Shown: piece by piece, positions 46,114 to 57,215 of the stretch
Position numbering within the stretch: position 1 is the stretch's first letter
Layout: every line of letters starts with the position of its first letter
From: Closterium sp. Naga37s-1
Lineage: Eukaryota; Streptophyta; Zygnematophyceae; Desmidiales; Closteriaceae
Direction of reading: 5' to 3'
Assembly (NCBI GenBank): GCA_947471745.1
Contig: CANJKZ010001018.1
Location: forward strand, 1,854,001 to 1,918,000
DNA length: 64,000 bases
Notes under the pieces: model-generated
Told to the model about the DNA's origin: nothing
What the model saw: the letters and a program-made list of their open reading frames with translations, nothing else
Database searches by the model: none
Made by a program: the position numbers and the translations under genes

Positions 46114-46486
46114 CCCGTATTCTCCCGGATATAGGACCCTCCCGAAAAAAAGACCCCCGGGACTTTTGAACGGTACTGGGACTCTTCATATGTAGCACAT
46201 GTGAGAGGACCCCCCTTTTGCTACAATAAATTTTAAGACCCCCCTTTTCTGTATACAGTAGTTAAAAGTAAATATGCGCGTCACCTTTTAGAGGCACAGA
46301 ATCCGAAATTTGACGCGTCATTTGTGTCAGAATCGGGTTCTGACACACCAATCGTGTCGGACACGAGATCTGACGTTTCTGACCCGCCGCTCGCGCGAAT
46401 TTCGCGCACGCGAGATTTTTTCGGTTCGAACATAAGACCCCCCCCCCCTTCAAATTCGGGTGTACACCCCTAAATCACATAGGTGT

Positions 46487-46821
46487 TGTTACCGGAGGTT
46501 TTAATGTTCACTTTGCACAGTAACTCCCAACCCCATCCTTATCCTTATCTTCTTGGATTTCCTAGTGCCACGTGGCACTCTACTTTTCTTGCTTCTACTT
46601 TCTAGTCCCACGAAGTACTTTCCATCATTCGATCTTGCATGCTATATCAACCTTGCTTGTATTCCCTAATATCAATCAATTCTCATTCAACTCTTCAATT
46701 TCTCAGTTACCTCTTCGCCTATTTCGCCAACACTCTCTTTCGCCAAAGTCTTCCGCCGCGTTTATCCTCAATTTAGTCAACCCCGCTATTCCTTAGCGGA
46801 TTTAGGCCAAGGGGCCTAACA
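46487..46821 (+). repeat. 5' LTR of the gypsy element
   Basis: 335 bases, TGTTAC...TAACA. Pairs with 51454-51788. The main differences are at the first 20 bases and the last 20 bases. Confidence 0.95.
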
Positions 46822-46936
46822 CTTGGTATCAGAGGCCTTCGCGGGGAGCGACTTCCAACGAGCGACCGTCGACGACGAGACTACGACGTCATCGTCCCGC
46901 GGTGCCGACTTGCAGACTTGGAGTCGTCGAGCCGAC

Positions 46937-47956
46937 ATGGATGAAACCATGAACGCTGTCCCCAACGACATGGGCAACACGCTTGCTCAACTCATGCGCC
47001 AACTCGAAACGTTGACGCTGGAAAATCGTCAGGTACGGGCTGAAATGCAACAGCTTCGTGAATTCGCGTCAAATTCTCATGGCCATGCCGCACCATCTCC
47101 TGCACCCAACACGTCGACTGGCGCGGAAGCGCTGCCGGAACGTCGAAGCGCGCTCAAGCCGCAGAAACCCGAGCCGTTCGACCCAAGTCAACGCGACGCG
47201 AACGTGCGAACGTGGATCTTCATGCTGAATAACTACTTCGCCGCGAGCGGGGTGCAAGAGGCGGACGCGCAGCAGCGGATCGAGTACTCCGTTACGCTGC
47301 TGAGGGGCCCGGCCTTGGAGTGGTGGCGCCAACTCACGCAAACTGCTGTAAGAAGGGCTCATTTGGACGGGCATCAACAGGGCGAGGGGCATGCAGGTGC
47401 AACTTCAAGCTTAGGGAGTTTAGCTTTGGGTGTTACCACGGTTCCGACGACATGGGAAGGATTTGAAGCGGCGCTGAAGAGTAGGTTCGACTTGGTGAAT
47501 GCCTCCGAAGCTGCTAGGAAGCGTCTGCGTCATTTCCGACAGATAGGAAACGTCCAGGAGTACACACGACGGTTCTTCAGCATCTGCAACGAGAGAGACG
47601 ATATCACGGAAGCAGAGATGCGCGATCGCTACCTCGAAGGGTTGAAGCCGGACATAGCGGAGATCATAGCGATTCACGGATTGTCCACCTTCGAGTCGGT
47701 AGTCGCAGCAGCAGAACGCGTCGACGCAGTACGAAGCCGACGGGGTCGTGACGATCGCGATAGGGGATACAAACCGATCACCGACACTCGATCGAGGGAC
47801 GGACCATCGCCCATGGAGATTGGTGCAGTTAACAGTGATGGCTCACAGAAAACGGGATTTAGGGGGAACTGTCACTACTGCAAAAAGCCGGGACACATGA
47901 AGCGGGACTGCCCACAGCTTAAGGAGCGGCAGCAGGGAAACAGAAATCGCCAGTAG
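46937..47956 (+). CDS. gag: Gypsy Gag
   Basis: About 339 residues from the ATG at 46937, with an N-terminal coiled-coil-like segment (LAQLMRQLETLTLENRQVRAE). The capsid-like retrotransposon Gag domain follows (WIFMLNNYFAASGV, ALEWWRQL, FEAALKSRFDLVNASEAARKRL, VQEYTRRFFSIC), then a CCHC zinc knuckle, CHYCKKPGHMKRDC. The frame ends in TAG at 47954-47956. It is intact. Confidence 0.9.
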   Translation: MDETMNAVPNDMGNTLAQLMRQLETLTLENRQVRAEMQQLREFASNSHGHAAPSPAPNTSTGAEALPERRSALKPQKPEPFDPSQRDANVRTWIFMLNNYFAASGVQEADAQQRIEYSVTLLRGPALEWWRQLTQTAVRRAHLDGHQQGEGHAGATSSLGSLALGVTTVPTTWEGFEAALKSRFDLVNASEAARKRLRHFRQIGNVQEYTRRFFSICNERDDITEAEMRDRYLEGLKPDIAEIIAIHGLSTFESVVAAAERVDAVRSRRGRDDRDRGYKPITDTRSRDGPSPMEIGAVNSDGSQKTGFRGNCHYCKKPGHMKRDCPQLKERQQGNRNRQ

Positions 47957-50900
47957 ATAGCGGGTCGCTAGCTGGTGTGGACGCTTCCGAACCCGCCACG
48001 TCTACCAACGTAGAGGAGACGGGCTTAGAGCAGTCATCTACGCCGAACGAGGTAGACACTGTTGATCGTCCAGTCGTGCTTCTAGGGAAGCTTCGCGGTG
48101 GTCCAGTCAAGATTCTCGTAGATAACGGAGCTAGCCACTCGTTCGTGTCTTCATCGCTAGTTAGTCGTCTCCATCTTGAAGCAGAATCGGCAGTCAACTT
48201 CAAGGACGCTCGCATGGTAGATGGGACGCCACTTCACATAGGACCAGTCATTCGCAAGTTGCGCGTAGTGCTAGGACCAATCACGGTTAGGCGTGATTTC
48301 GATTCTGCGACGCTGGACGGTTACGACTTCATCTTCGGTAGGGATTGGCTACGGACGGTTAACACTCAGTTCGATTGGGCTCAGGGAAGCTGCTGCGTCA
48401 AGGTAGATGGCGAGTTCCGGGAGCTGCCACAGTGGAGCGATGCGGCCACATCCTCCACAGCTATCATTAATGTTGTTCGTGTGCGACAGTTAGTGAAGCG
48501 TGCGGCGCGGATCTTTGCGGTTTTCCTTGAGGAGGTGGAAGCTGAGGAGGGGAAAGGAGGGAGTGCAGCAGTTGGTGAGAAGGCGACTCTTCCTGCTGAG
48601 GTGAGTGCACTGTTAGCAGAGTTCGCAGACGTCTTCCCCGACGAGTTGCCCCCAGGGTTGCCTCCCAGCCGAGCAGTAGACCATCGGATAGAGTTGGAGC
48701 CGGGAAGCAGACCAGTAGCGAAGCCGCAGTGGAGGTTGAGTCCAGCGGAGACAGAGGAGATGACGCAGTAGGTTAGGCACTTTCTCGCGCAGGGTTTCAT
48801 ACAGCCATCTAGATCGCCTTGGGCAGCACCGATCCTTTTCGCGCCTAAGAAAGATGGAGGGTTACGGATGTGCATAGATTACCGCGCACTGAACGCCGCC
48901 ACCGTCAAGAATAGATTCCCAGTTCCGAGAGTAGAGGATCTTCTCGATGCAGTGCAGGGCGCTAGAGTCTTCTCAAAGATCGACCTCCGTTCGGGTTACC
49001 ACCAGATTCGCGTAGTTCCAGAGGACCAGCACAAGACGGCGTTTCGTACGAAGCAGGGGTTGTACGAGTTTAGGGTTCTTCCGTTCGGTTTGACCAACGC
49101 CCCAGCGACGTTTCAGACGCTCATGAACACTGTCCTCTCCGAGTTCCTAGGTTCGTTCGTCGTGGTTTACCTAGACGACATCTTGATCTTCTCAAAGACA
49201 AAAGAGGAGCACGTGCAGCACTTGCAGAAGGTCTTCGAGGTCTTACGGAGGGAGCAGTTGTACGCGAAGCAGTCGAAGTGCGAGTTCTTCCTTCTAGAGG
49301 TCGAATTTCTAGGCCATGTCGTATCCGCTAGTGGCATTAGGACCGACCCGAAGAAGATCGCAGCAGTACAGGATTGGGTAGCACCGACCTCTGTCAAGGA
49401 GTTGCAGAGCTTTCTCGGATTCGCCAATTACTACCGTCGTTTCGTTCAGGGTTACGCATCGATCGCTAGTTCACTCACCGACCTACTTCGGAAGGGCGTA
49501 GGTTTCGATTGGGGTCCAGCGCAGCAGCAGGCGTTCGAGCAGATGAAGCAGTCGCTCACGTCTTCACCGACACTGTCGTACCCTGATCCCACTCGCCCGT
49601 ACGTTGTAGTGACCGACGCTTCAGATCGGGCCATAGGAGCAGTGCTTCTTCATGACCAGGGACGCGGGTTGCAGCCGATCGCGTACGAGTCGCGTAAGCT
49701 TAGGGGAGCGGAGTTGAACTATCCCATACACGACAAAGAGGCGCTCGCGATCATCCATGCGTATAAGGTATGGAGGTGCTACCTAGAGGGGGCAGATAGT
49801 GTTATACGCACGGACCATTGCTCGCTTCGTTTCCTCAAGTCACAGCCGCAGCTGAGTCGTCGCCAGGCTAGATGGATGGAGTTCATGGAGGGGAGTTTTC
49901 ACTACAGGATAGAGTACAAGCCAGGCGTTCGCAACCCAGCAGATCCGCTCACTCGCCCTAGTTGCCAGCTCGCTAGTCTCACAGTCAATGCCGGCCATCC
50001 ACTTCTCACAGCACTCTTCGAGCACGGTTACACAGTAGATCCCGACTTCACACCACAGCCGCCCGCAGGAGCAGAGGTGCAGGGTAGTGTCTACATACGG
50101 AAGGGTACCACACGGATTTGGGTTCCTGCCTACCGCCCTCTTCGACAGCTCCTTCTTTCCGAGGCACACGACGTAGTTAGTGCAGGTCACTTCGAAGCAG
50201 ATAAGACGGCTAAGAAGCTTAGTCGCACGTACTTCTGGCCAGTACTTGCAGCAGACGTAGAGGATTACATTCGCTCGTGCGACACGTGTCAGCGTACGAA
50301 GTCCTCTCGCCAGCGCAAGGCAGGACTTTTGCAGCTGATTCCACCGGCCGACCACCCTTGGCAGGTAGTCACCATGGATTTCATCATGGCTTTACCGCGC
50401 ACAGTTAGGGGTCACGACGCCATCTTCGTTGTAGTCGACAAGTTCTCTCGAGCAGCGCACTTCATCCCCACGCACGGCAAGGTCACAGCAGAGGAAGCCG
50501 CGACGCTGTTCGTAGATAACGTAGTCTGTCTGCACGGGGTTCCAGATTCCATCATCTCAGACCGCGACCCTCGTTTCACTTCGAAGTTCTGGAAGCAGCT
50601 TTTCGCACTGTTTGGGACTCGCTTAGCCATGTCGTCTGCGTACCATCCAGAGACAGACGGACAGACCGAGCGTGTGAACCAGACCTTGGAGCAGATTCTT
50701 CGCAGCATCACGATGCACGACGCAGCCGCATGGGACAAGAAGCTGAGCATGACCGAGTTCGCCTACAACAACACGCACCACTCGTCCACAGGCATGTCAC
50801 CGTTCTTCGCACTGTACGGTCAGCACCCCAATGTCCCCACTCGTGTCGATATCACACCCACAGTCCCTCGTGCGGACAACTTCCACCAGCATCTCACCTT

Positions 50901-51453
50901 CATTCATGATCACGTGAGGAAGCACCTTGAGCTCGCAAATGCACGCATGGCACGCACCACCAACCGCAGTCGTCGTGAGGTGTCGTTTTCAGTTGGCGAC
51001 CGTGTCCTTCTCGACAGCCGCAACCTCCGACTGCCACAGGACAGCAAGCTTCGCCCTCGTTTCATTGGTCCATTCGTCATTGAGCGCGCACTAGGTCCAG
51101 TCGCATACCGCCTTCGCCTTCCCGCTCATTTCCGCATGCACCCGTCATTCCACGTGTCTCTCCTTCGTCCATACACCGATCCCAACGCCACCTTCTCGGG
51201 CCGTGATCGCAATCCACTGCCGGTAGCTGTTGACACCGACGAGCCCGACTACCAGATCCAGCGCATCCTCAGGCACCGACGCCGTCTCCAGGGGGGTGTC
51301 TCTTTCTTCGACTTCTTGGTTCGTTGGCGTGGTTACGATGCAGCCGACGACAGCTGGGTTCCTTCGTCCTCGCTGTCTCCCGACAACGCTTGCCTTCAAG
51401 CGTACCTTCAGTCTGCAGGCGCCGCGGACGTCGCCTCCTTGGGAGGGGGGTAG
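47923..51453 (+). pseudogene. pol: Gypsy Pol with one in-frame TAG
   Basis: The frame is -1 relative to gag and overlaps it by 34 bases. Domains are protease (VDNGASHSF), reverse transcriptase ([31 protein letters not shown]), and RNase H ([33 protein letters not shown]). The integrase follows, with an HHCC finger (H...H...CDTCQRTK), core ([34 protein letters not shown]) and a GPY-like segment. The C-terminal chromodomain has [23 protein letters not shown]. One TAG at 48769-48771, between protease and reverse transcriptase, follows a CAG and probably replaces a second CAG. All catalytic motifs are otherwise kept. Confidence 0.9.
47935..47941 (+). promoter_or_regulatory. Probable -1 ribosomal frameshift site
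   Basis: The heptamer G GGA AAC is aligned with the gag codons CAG GGA AAC. It fits the X XXY YYZ rule and lies 12 bases before the gag stop, inside the gag-pol overlap. Confidence 0.7.
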
Positions 51454-51788
51454 TGTTACAGGGGGTTTTACTGTTCACTTTGCACAGTAACTCCCAACCC
51501 CATCCTTATCCTTATCTTCTTGGATTTCCTAGTGCCACGTGGCACTCTACTTTTCTTGCTTCTACTTTCTAGTCCCACGAAGTACTTTCCATCATTCGAT
51601 CTTGCATGCTATATCAACCTTGCTTGTATTCCCTAATATCAATCAATTCTCATTCAACTCTTCAATTACTCAGTTACCTCTTCGCCTATTTCGCCAACAC
51701 TGTCTTTCGCCAAAGTCTTCCGCCGCGTTTATCCTCAATTTAGTCAACCCCGCTATTCCTTAGCGGATTTAGGTCAAGGGGTGTAACA
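51454..51788 (+). repeat. 3' LTR of the gypsy element
   Basis: 335 bases, matching 46487-46821. Confidence 0.95.
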
Positions 51789-51912
51789 GGTGTACTTGAT
51801 TAATAAGTGTACCCGGGACTCTTACAACTCGTGCCGATTAAATGTTCACCCTAGGCATTTTGCCTCTATTTTAGGAAAGTCCCTCGGGTCTTATATACGG
51901 GAGAATACGGTA

Positions 51913-52841
51913 TGTCTTAATTTGTACCTTCAACTCCTACATTCCTGGCTTTCTGACTGCCTCCAACGCGTACAGCACCGCACACCAAACATCAACGGCT
52001 ACTTTCCAAATACCAGCTGCCACTACACAATACACTTCGCACAATTTTGTTCTCCCGCGTTACTCTTGGATGCTTTTTTGGCAAAAAAAAAAAAAAACAA
52101 CAACAAACAAACAAACAAAGAAACAAAAAACCCTTCATGCCTTTCCCCACACTTTACCTTTTCTTGTCATGTTCTCACAAATAATTCATTTGTTCCATTG
52201 CACGTGTATCACTTCATTTACTTGCGCTTTTGTTTATGCCCCCTCAGATTATAATATTTGTGCCGACGCTCTCATGCAAGCACTCGCAACCCCGGCGCTC
52301 TCCTGTAAGCTCTCGCAACCTTTACCATTTTTACCCGCTAAGCATCCAAACACGGTTCATAATGGAACAAGCTGATATGATAGTCTTGACGAAAGAAGCT
52401 GGAATTTGTACGGCCCCTTGTTCAAAACGCGAATAGCTTTGACGTATAATTATTCCTGCACCTACACCAACACCAACAGCATCAGCAACCAATACGGAAG
52501 CGTGGGACAGCGCTCGATCTCGACCACTAATGTTGATGACAGAGAAGCAAACAAATTACCGGTACAACACACTTGGAGAGATACTGATCCATGGCTACTG
52601 CCGCCACGTTAGCGTCATGGCTGAGTGCGACAACGATGCAAAGCCTGTGCCGCTCAAGACGCAATGGAACGTCCCAAATGTTGTGGTCAGAGTCAATATG
52701 GTGGTCTGGCAACTCAAGTGTGTCTTGGTCCCAAATGTGTCTTGGTCGAGGACGGCTGCTGCGGGTTGGCCTTCGGGGGTGGCGAAGTTGCGTTCGCCAT
52801 ATGCATATGCATGGGCTGCTCCTGCCTGCTAATTATCAACG
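51913..52841. other. Spacer between the gypsy host element and the copia remnant
   Basis: Low-GC sequence with an A-rich (AAAC)n tract at 52082-52130. No coding region is recognised. Part could be decayed copia polymerase sequence. Confidence 0.4.
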
Positions 52842-53178
52842 GAACCTGGTTAGGAATAACCTTTCGTAGAATAGGATGTTATGTGCAGGTGCGATTCTCT
52901 TGCGGTCCAGGTCGAGGATGATCCAAGCCTTGCATTCGAGGATGCCAATGTGGACCCCCCATCGCGCACGGCTGTGTCAGAATCCCAACCACTAGACCAT
53001 TGAGATAAAAGGGCTTATTTCAGTAGCGGGTCAGTGCGCCCATAACCCCCCAGGCTAACATGCCTGTAACCCCCCTAGGATCATTCGGGGATCTCACATA
53101 GCAGCTCTACTGACACCCCCCCACACTGGGAGGCCCAGGACTGAGCACAGCGGCAACGGCTTGCATGTGCATACACCG

Positions 53179-53233
53179 GGATTCGAACCCGAGACTGCTC
53201 TGATACCATGTCAGAATCCCAACCACTAGACCA
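53179..53233 (-). promoter_or_regulatory. tRNA-like A box and B box across the TRIM LTR-PBS junction
   Basis: On the minus strand TGGTCTAGTGG (53233-53223) fits the Pol III A box, and GGTTCGAATCC (53189-53179) fits the B box exactly. They are 33 bases apart, as in a tRNA gene. Between them TCTGA and TCAGA form a 5-bp stem around a 7-base loop (53215-53199). The T-arm stem CGGG/CCCG is present. No acceptor stem is seen. Confidence 0.65.
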
Positions 53234-53248
53234 TTGGGATAAAAGGGC

Positions 53249-53830
53249 TTAGGGCGTGTAACTTTTTCCGCTTTAAGCAAATGTCCGGACGGAGCCCCAA
53301 AACAATCCGAACGGAGCTTCGTCCGGACGGATGGGGATGTGGTTCGGACGATGAAGCGTCCGTACCACAATTGTGACACCTTTTTGCAGTTTCGAAATTG
53401 AAGTTTTGAGCGAAACAGTAACGCGCATAACCTCCCTCGCCAGCACATCGCCCAGCTCGCAAGCATGCAGTTTGGGCTCGGTAATGTTTGAGGTTTCCAA
53501 CTATCCACTTCGTCCTCTTGCTCGCGTTACTGTGAGTACAACACACAAACTGAAAGTTGGGAGTGGGAAATCGAGTTGCCAAAATTGTGCCTCGCGCGCC
53601 AATGAGGTTGCAGGAGTTCCGAACGGTCCGGAATGCTGTCCGGACGGTCTCAGCAGCGTAGAACGGACGATGAACTGACATAAAAGTGTCAGATTTTGTA
53701 CGGACCATCGCGACATCGCGAAGGGGCCTTGCGAACTCTTTCACGAATCCTGGAGAACAGTGTAACCCTACAAAAGTCCGGACGGAACTTCCGTCCGGAC
53801 GATGAAAGGTGAAAAAGTTACACGCCCTTA
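53249..53830. mobile_element. PIF/Harbinger-like MITE (576 bp) in the TRIM LTR
   Basis: Perfect terminal inverted repeats GGGCGTGTAACTTTTTC at 53252 and reversed at 53827. TTA duplications flank them (53249-53251, 53828-53830). The undisrupted sequence GGGCTTATTTCAG in the other LTR is the empty site. Multiple TCCGGACGGA sub-repeats occur inside. Confidence 0.93.
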
Positions 53831-56800
53831 TTTCAGTAGCGGGTCAGTGCGCCCATAACCCCCCAGGCTAACATGCCTGTAACCCCCCTATGATCATTCG
53901 GGGATCTCACAGTGCAGCTCTACTGACAGGCTGGTGAACTTCCTGGTGGTTGTGGTGGCGGGTCTGTACTGCACCATGCAGCCCCACATGCGCAGCATTG
54001 ACGTATCGCCCTTCTTCCCGTCATTTTAACATGAGGCGAGAGATTCCCAGTTATCGCCGTGGTGGAGAGAAGGTTATGCAGCCGTACGGCGTGGTGCATC
54101 GCATATGGCCAATAGGTGGCGGGGAGTCCTGACCTCTTTAGTAGCGTGCTCACTTTTGTCATGAGCGTGCGGTTGGTCCACTCAGCGACGCCTTCCTGCG
54201 GGTGCGCGTAGAAGAGAGAGATATGATTCAGGACCCCTTTTTCGCCGAGGAAGTCCTGGAGTTCCTTGCTGCGGTACTCAGTTGCGCAGTCTATCTGCCA
54301 AATTTGCAGCTTCTTCTTCGACTGCCATTGCGGGTGTGCCAGCCAGAGACGGAATACATCTTATGCCCTACTGCGGTGCTAGACGTTCGCCATCCATACG
54401 TAGCGAGTGCCTGAGTTATTCTCGTCGTTGAGCCCGCTATGGCCGACGATGAGAAAGTCGATGTACACCTTATGCAGTTCCGAGTACCGATTGGTGCTTG
54501 GTTCGAGCAAGGGGAAGGGGTGATGCGTGAGCGCGGCTTCGGAGTAGGTAGTGCAGACGTGATGCCGTGTGGTGTCCTTAGTTCGGTTCCGTCGGGACGT
54601 AGGATTGCTCATGGTGCGAATACTTCGGCGGTGATGCAGTTTTTGAGGGTCTGTCCCGAGGGGTGACCGAAGCGCTGATGCCAGAGATTGTTTATTGCGT
54701 GGACTCCAGGAGTGCGGAGATATTGTGCGCGGGCTTCAGCGGAGGTTTCCCCAGGTTTGGGCTCAGCTTCAGCTTCTGCTTCTTCTTTCTCTGTTTCTTA
54801 CGTCGCAGTTGATAGCGCGAAAGCTAGGAAGATGCGGTCGGGGATAACCGAGAGCGAAATGTTTGTCCCTTCAGTAGTACCTGAGACATGTTCTGGTTCT
54901 TGGGGCTCAATATCGGGACCGTAGACGGTGGGTTGATGGTTCGGGGCCCCACTCAATGGTGTCCCATGGCTCGCGACGCGGCCTGTCGTCTTCGGCTACG
55001 GGTGGATGTGTTGGTCGGCGCGGAAGGCGGCCGAGGGGAACAACGGCAGGTGATGTCGGTTCCTCATTCCCCCCCTTTTGTTCTTCTCAGTTGCCCGAGG
55101 TGCACCACCCGCCGCCCGAGTCTCATCATCTACCTCCGGATGTGCCCCATCCACCGCCTGCGTTGCCCCATGTGCCACCGGCAGTTCCCCATCCACCTTC
55201 ATTGGAGGCCCCCATGATCCACCGGTGTCTTTGGCTCCCCAAGCACTGAGAGCCATATTGTCACGGCCTTGGAACTCGATTTGTCGTCGAAGCTCCGCAG
55301 CTTCCCGTCGCGCCAGCTCCTCTTCGTCTTCAACGCTTAGTTCGTCGTCGGGGCTTCGCCAATGGGGGTAGAGTGCGAGGTAGGTTTGTTTGTTACAGGG
55401 TCGCACAAGTCCTGCTTCGTCGTAAGTGCCGCGCGACTCGCTTTGCAGGATCCACTGGAGACTGGCGTGGGCAGTTCCTCGTTCGCGGGGAGCTTTGGGG
55501 GGGGAAACGGCTTTTGTGGCGACGACGAGCTCCATTGTTGACATTCCCTCAGCTGGTGCGAGGAGCTCTGCTTCCTCGATTTCGTCTAGCTCTTTGCTGG
55601 CGATGTTGGATCCTGAGGCTGTGGGGTACGGCAATCTCTGGAGATGCCGTCTCGTCCGAGGTTGTGGAGATCTGTCTCACGAAGGTGTGGGTGGTGAGGC
55701 ACCCATGGTCTACCGTCGGAATGCTTCCACTTATATTCCAATATGTTCTCGAAGCGCAGCGGGGAGAGGTCGATCAGCTAGCGCCAGTGCAGTCCGGAAT
55801 GTCGAAATCGAACATGTAGACGCCGTTGCTGGAGCGGGCTCATCCTAAGTATTTGCGTAACTTGTTGGGGGTGGCGTAGTGCAGCAGGATGTATCGCGTC
55901 AGTATGTCTCCGCAGAGTTAGACGTCGTAGTCGAGTTGCGCTGCTGACAACAAGTTGAAGCGAAGGTGATTTGCGTGTTGCTGTTGTGGGCCTTGAGCAC
56001 GACGATCCCTTGCGCGCTTGACCTCAGCCTCTCGTTGTTCACCACGGTGATGTATGTGACCGTGGGAGTTTGGACGGCGTTCGAGATGAAGCGCCTCGAT
56101 CCCACCATATGTTGTCCGCTGAAGCTGTCGAGGTACCGGGTGTTGTGGTGCTCATCAGTGTCGCGCGTGAGCAGCGCGAAGCGTGGAGTGATGATATGCA
56201 GTGTGTCGAACGGCAGAAATCGTTCGTGCGCGCTCCTGCTGGTGGGTGCTGGCCTGGGATCGTAGATATGCGGAGGGCTCTCGAGTAGCGGGATTGGCAG
56301 GTTCCAGTCCTGCGCCTCCTCCTCTTCTTATTCGTCTCCTACGGTGAAGAAAGTGTTGTTCTCGAATGGGAAGGTTGGGCCTGTCGTGGGTTCCGGCGAC
56401 AGGGTTCGTGGGCGGAGGCAGCGTCTACTTCTGTGCTGTCGCATCACCATGTTGCTGATGATGCTTCTAGCGCCTCCAGGTTGTGTCAGCTACTGGTGTT
56501 GCTGAGCTTGAGTGTACGCGCGATTGCTTTACGTTGACGAGCATCGTCTTGTCGGCCTGTCCAACTGTTCTGGTATGAGGTTGGATGGCGAGAGTTGGGG
56601 CGAAAACGACATCGCTCCGTTGAGTGCCTTGTAGTAGCTGCGCCTGGGTCTCGTGTCTCGTCGCTCTTCTTGGTCCGTGTAGAACGCGAGTCTCTCTCGT
56701 CGCTGGCCATGCGTAACTTCCGTTGAAGTAATGGTAGATATGTGTGTTTTGCAGTAGAAGATCTAGCTCGAAGCTCCAAGTGTATAAGTCCTTGCCGTCA

Positions 56801-57215
56801 AACACGAGGCTTGTGCGAATTTTGAATATGTTGAGAAACTTGAATGAGCTGAGAGGATGGCATCATCACTTGGAAGCGGGGCTTTTGGGGTTGGAATGTT
56901 GGTGTCGAGGGAGAAGGTTCAAGGGGCGGTTTCGTGATCGTTTCTGACCGATTGTGGGGGTTGGGAGGAAAAACCATGTTTGGAGTCCTTGCTCCAAGGT
57001 TGATAGTCGGTGTAGTAGCTGCTCTAGGGCGGTAGTGCTGATCGTAGTTGTCGCCTCCGGATGCCCAGCAGGGTTGGGTCGTTCTTCAACCGTCATATTT
57101 GTCTGACCTCCCGATCCTCCGGCCATCTTGACACGTGAGCGTGTGCTGGTCGCCACTTTCGGCTCATGAGAACTTTCAAAAGTGGGGGTGCTATCTCTGA
57201 GTTGCTCTCATACCA

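Larger units (their letters stand above)
46482..51793 (+). mobile_element. Ty3/gypsy LTR retrotransposon of the chromovirus type
   Basis: LTRs of 335 bases, 46487-46821 and 51454-51788, start TGTTAC and end TAACA and differ at about eight or nine positions. GGTGT duplications flank them (46482-46486, 51789-51793). The primer-binding site TGGTATCAGAG starts at 46824, two bases after the LTR. A polypurine run GGGAGGGGGG precedes the right LTR. Domain order is gag, protease, reverse transcriptase, RNase H, integrase and chromodomain, which defines a chromovirus. The high LTR similarity implies a fairly recent insertion. Confidence 0.96.
46114..51910. mobile_element. TA-flanked inverted-repeat element split by the gypsy insertion
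   Basis: The left end reads CCCGTATTCTCCCGGATATA and the right end, reversed, reads CCGTATTCTCCCGTATATAA. TA lies outside each. Without the gypsy insertion the element is about 500 bases. The left half carries repeats of the type AAGACCCCC. TA duplications suggest a Tc1/mariner-like MITE, but the family is not certain. Confidence 0.55.
52970..53933 (-). mobile_element. TRIM-type miniature LTR element carrying a nested MITE
   Basis: Two LTRs of 141 bases (52975-53115 and 53209-53928 after removing the MITE) start TGTCAGAATCCC and end TACTGACA. They enclose only 93 bases. GGCTG flanks both sides (52970-52974, 53929-53933). On the minus strand the primer-binding site TGGTATCAGAGC directly follows the 5' LTR, and a G-run (GTGTGGGGGGG) precedes the 3' LTR. 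No coding capacity. Confidence 0.93.
52842..57215 (-). mobile_element. Decayed Ty1/copia element, minus strand
   Basis: From the right: a primer-binding site TGGTATGAGAGC (reading minus from 57215), a Gag fragment (56805-56467, MFDGKDLYTWSFELDLLLQN), a protease-side fragment (GSRRFISNAVQTPTV, 56108-55899), an acidic linker frame (55634-54996), and integrase fragments (VYIDFLIVGHSGLNDENN; MHHAVRLHNLLSTTAI). The integrase tail LRMWGCMVQY runs to 53934. The reading then resumes at about 52969 as RARWGVHIGILECKAW on the far side of the TRIM insertion. Stops and frame changes are frequent, and no reverse transcriptase was found. Confidence 0.8.

Noticed and set aside
48769-48771. UAG reassigned to glutamine in the nuclear code
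   Set aside because: Primase ends at TAG at the expected C-terminus, and gypsy gag also ends at TAG; other lesions in the copia are frameshifts and a TAA.
52527-52921. A small gene between the A-rich tract and the TRIM
   Set aside because: The frames on both strands show no domain; the part from about 52842 is explained by the copia integrase tail on the minus strand.
53179-53233. A functional tRNA gene on the minus strand
   Set aside because: A and B boxes and two stems are present, but there is no acceptor stem pairing and position 33 is not T; it is only tRNA-like.
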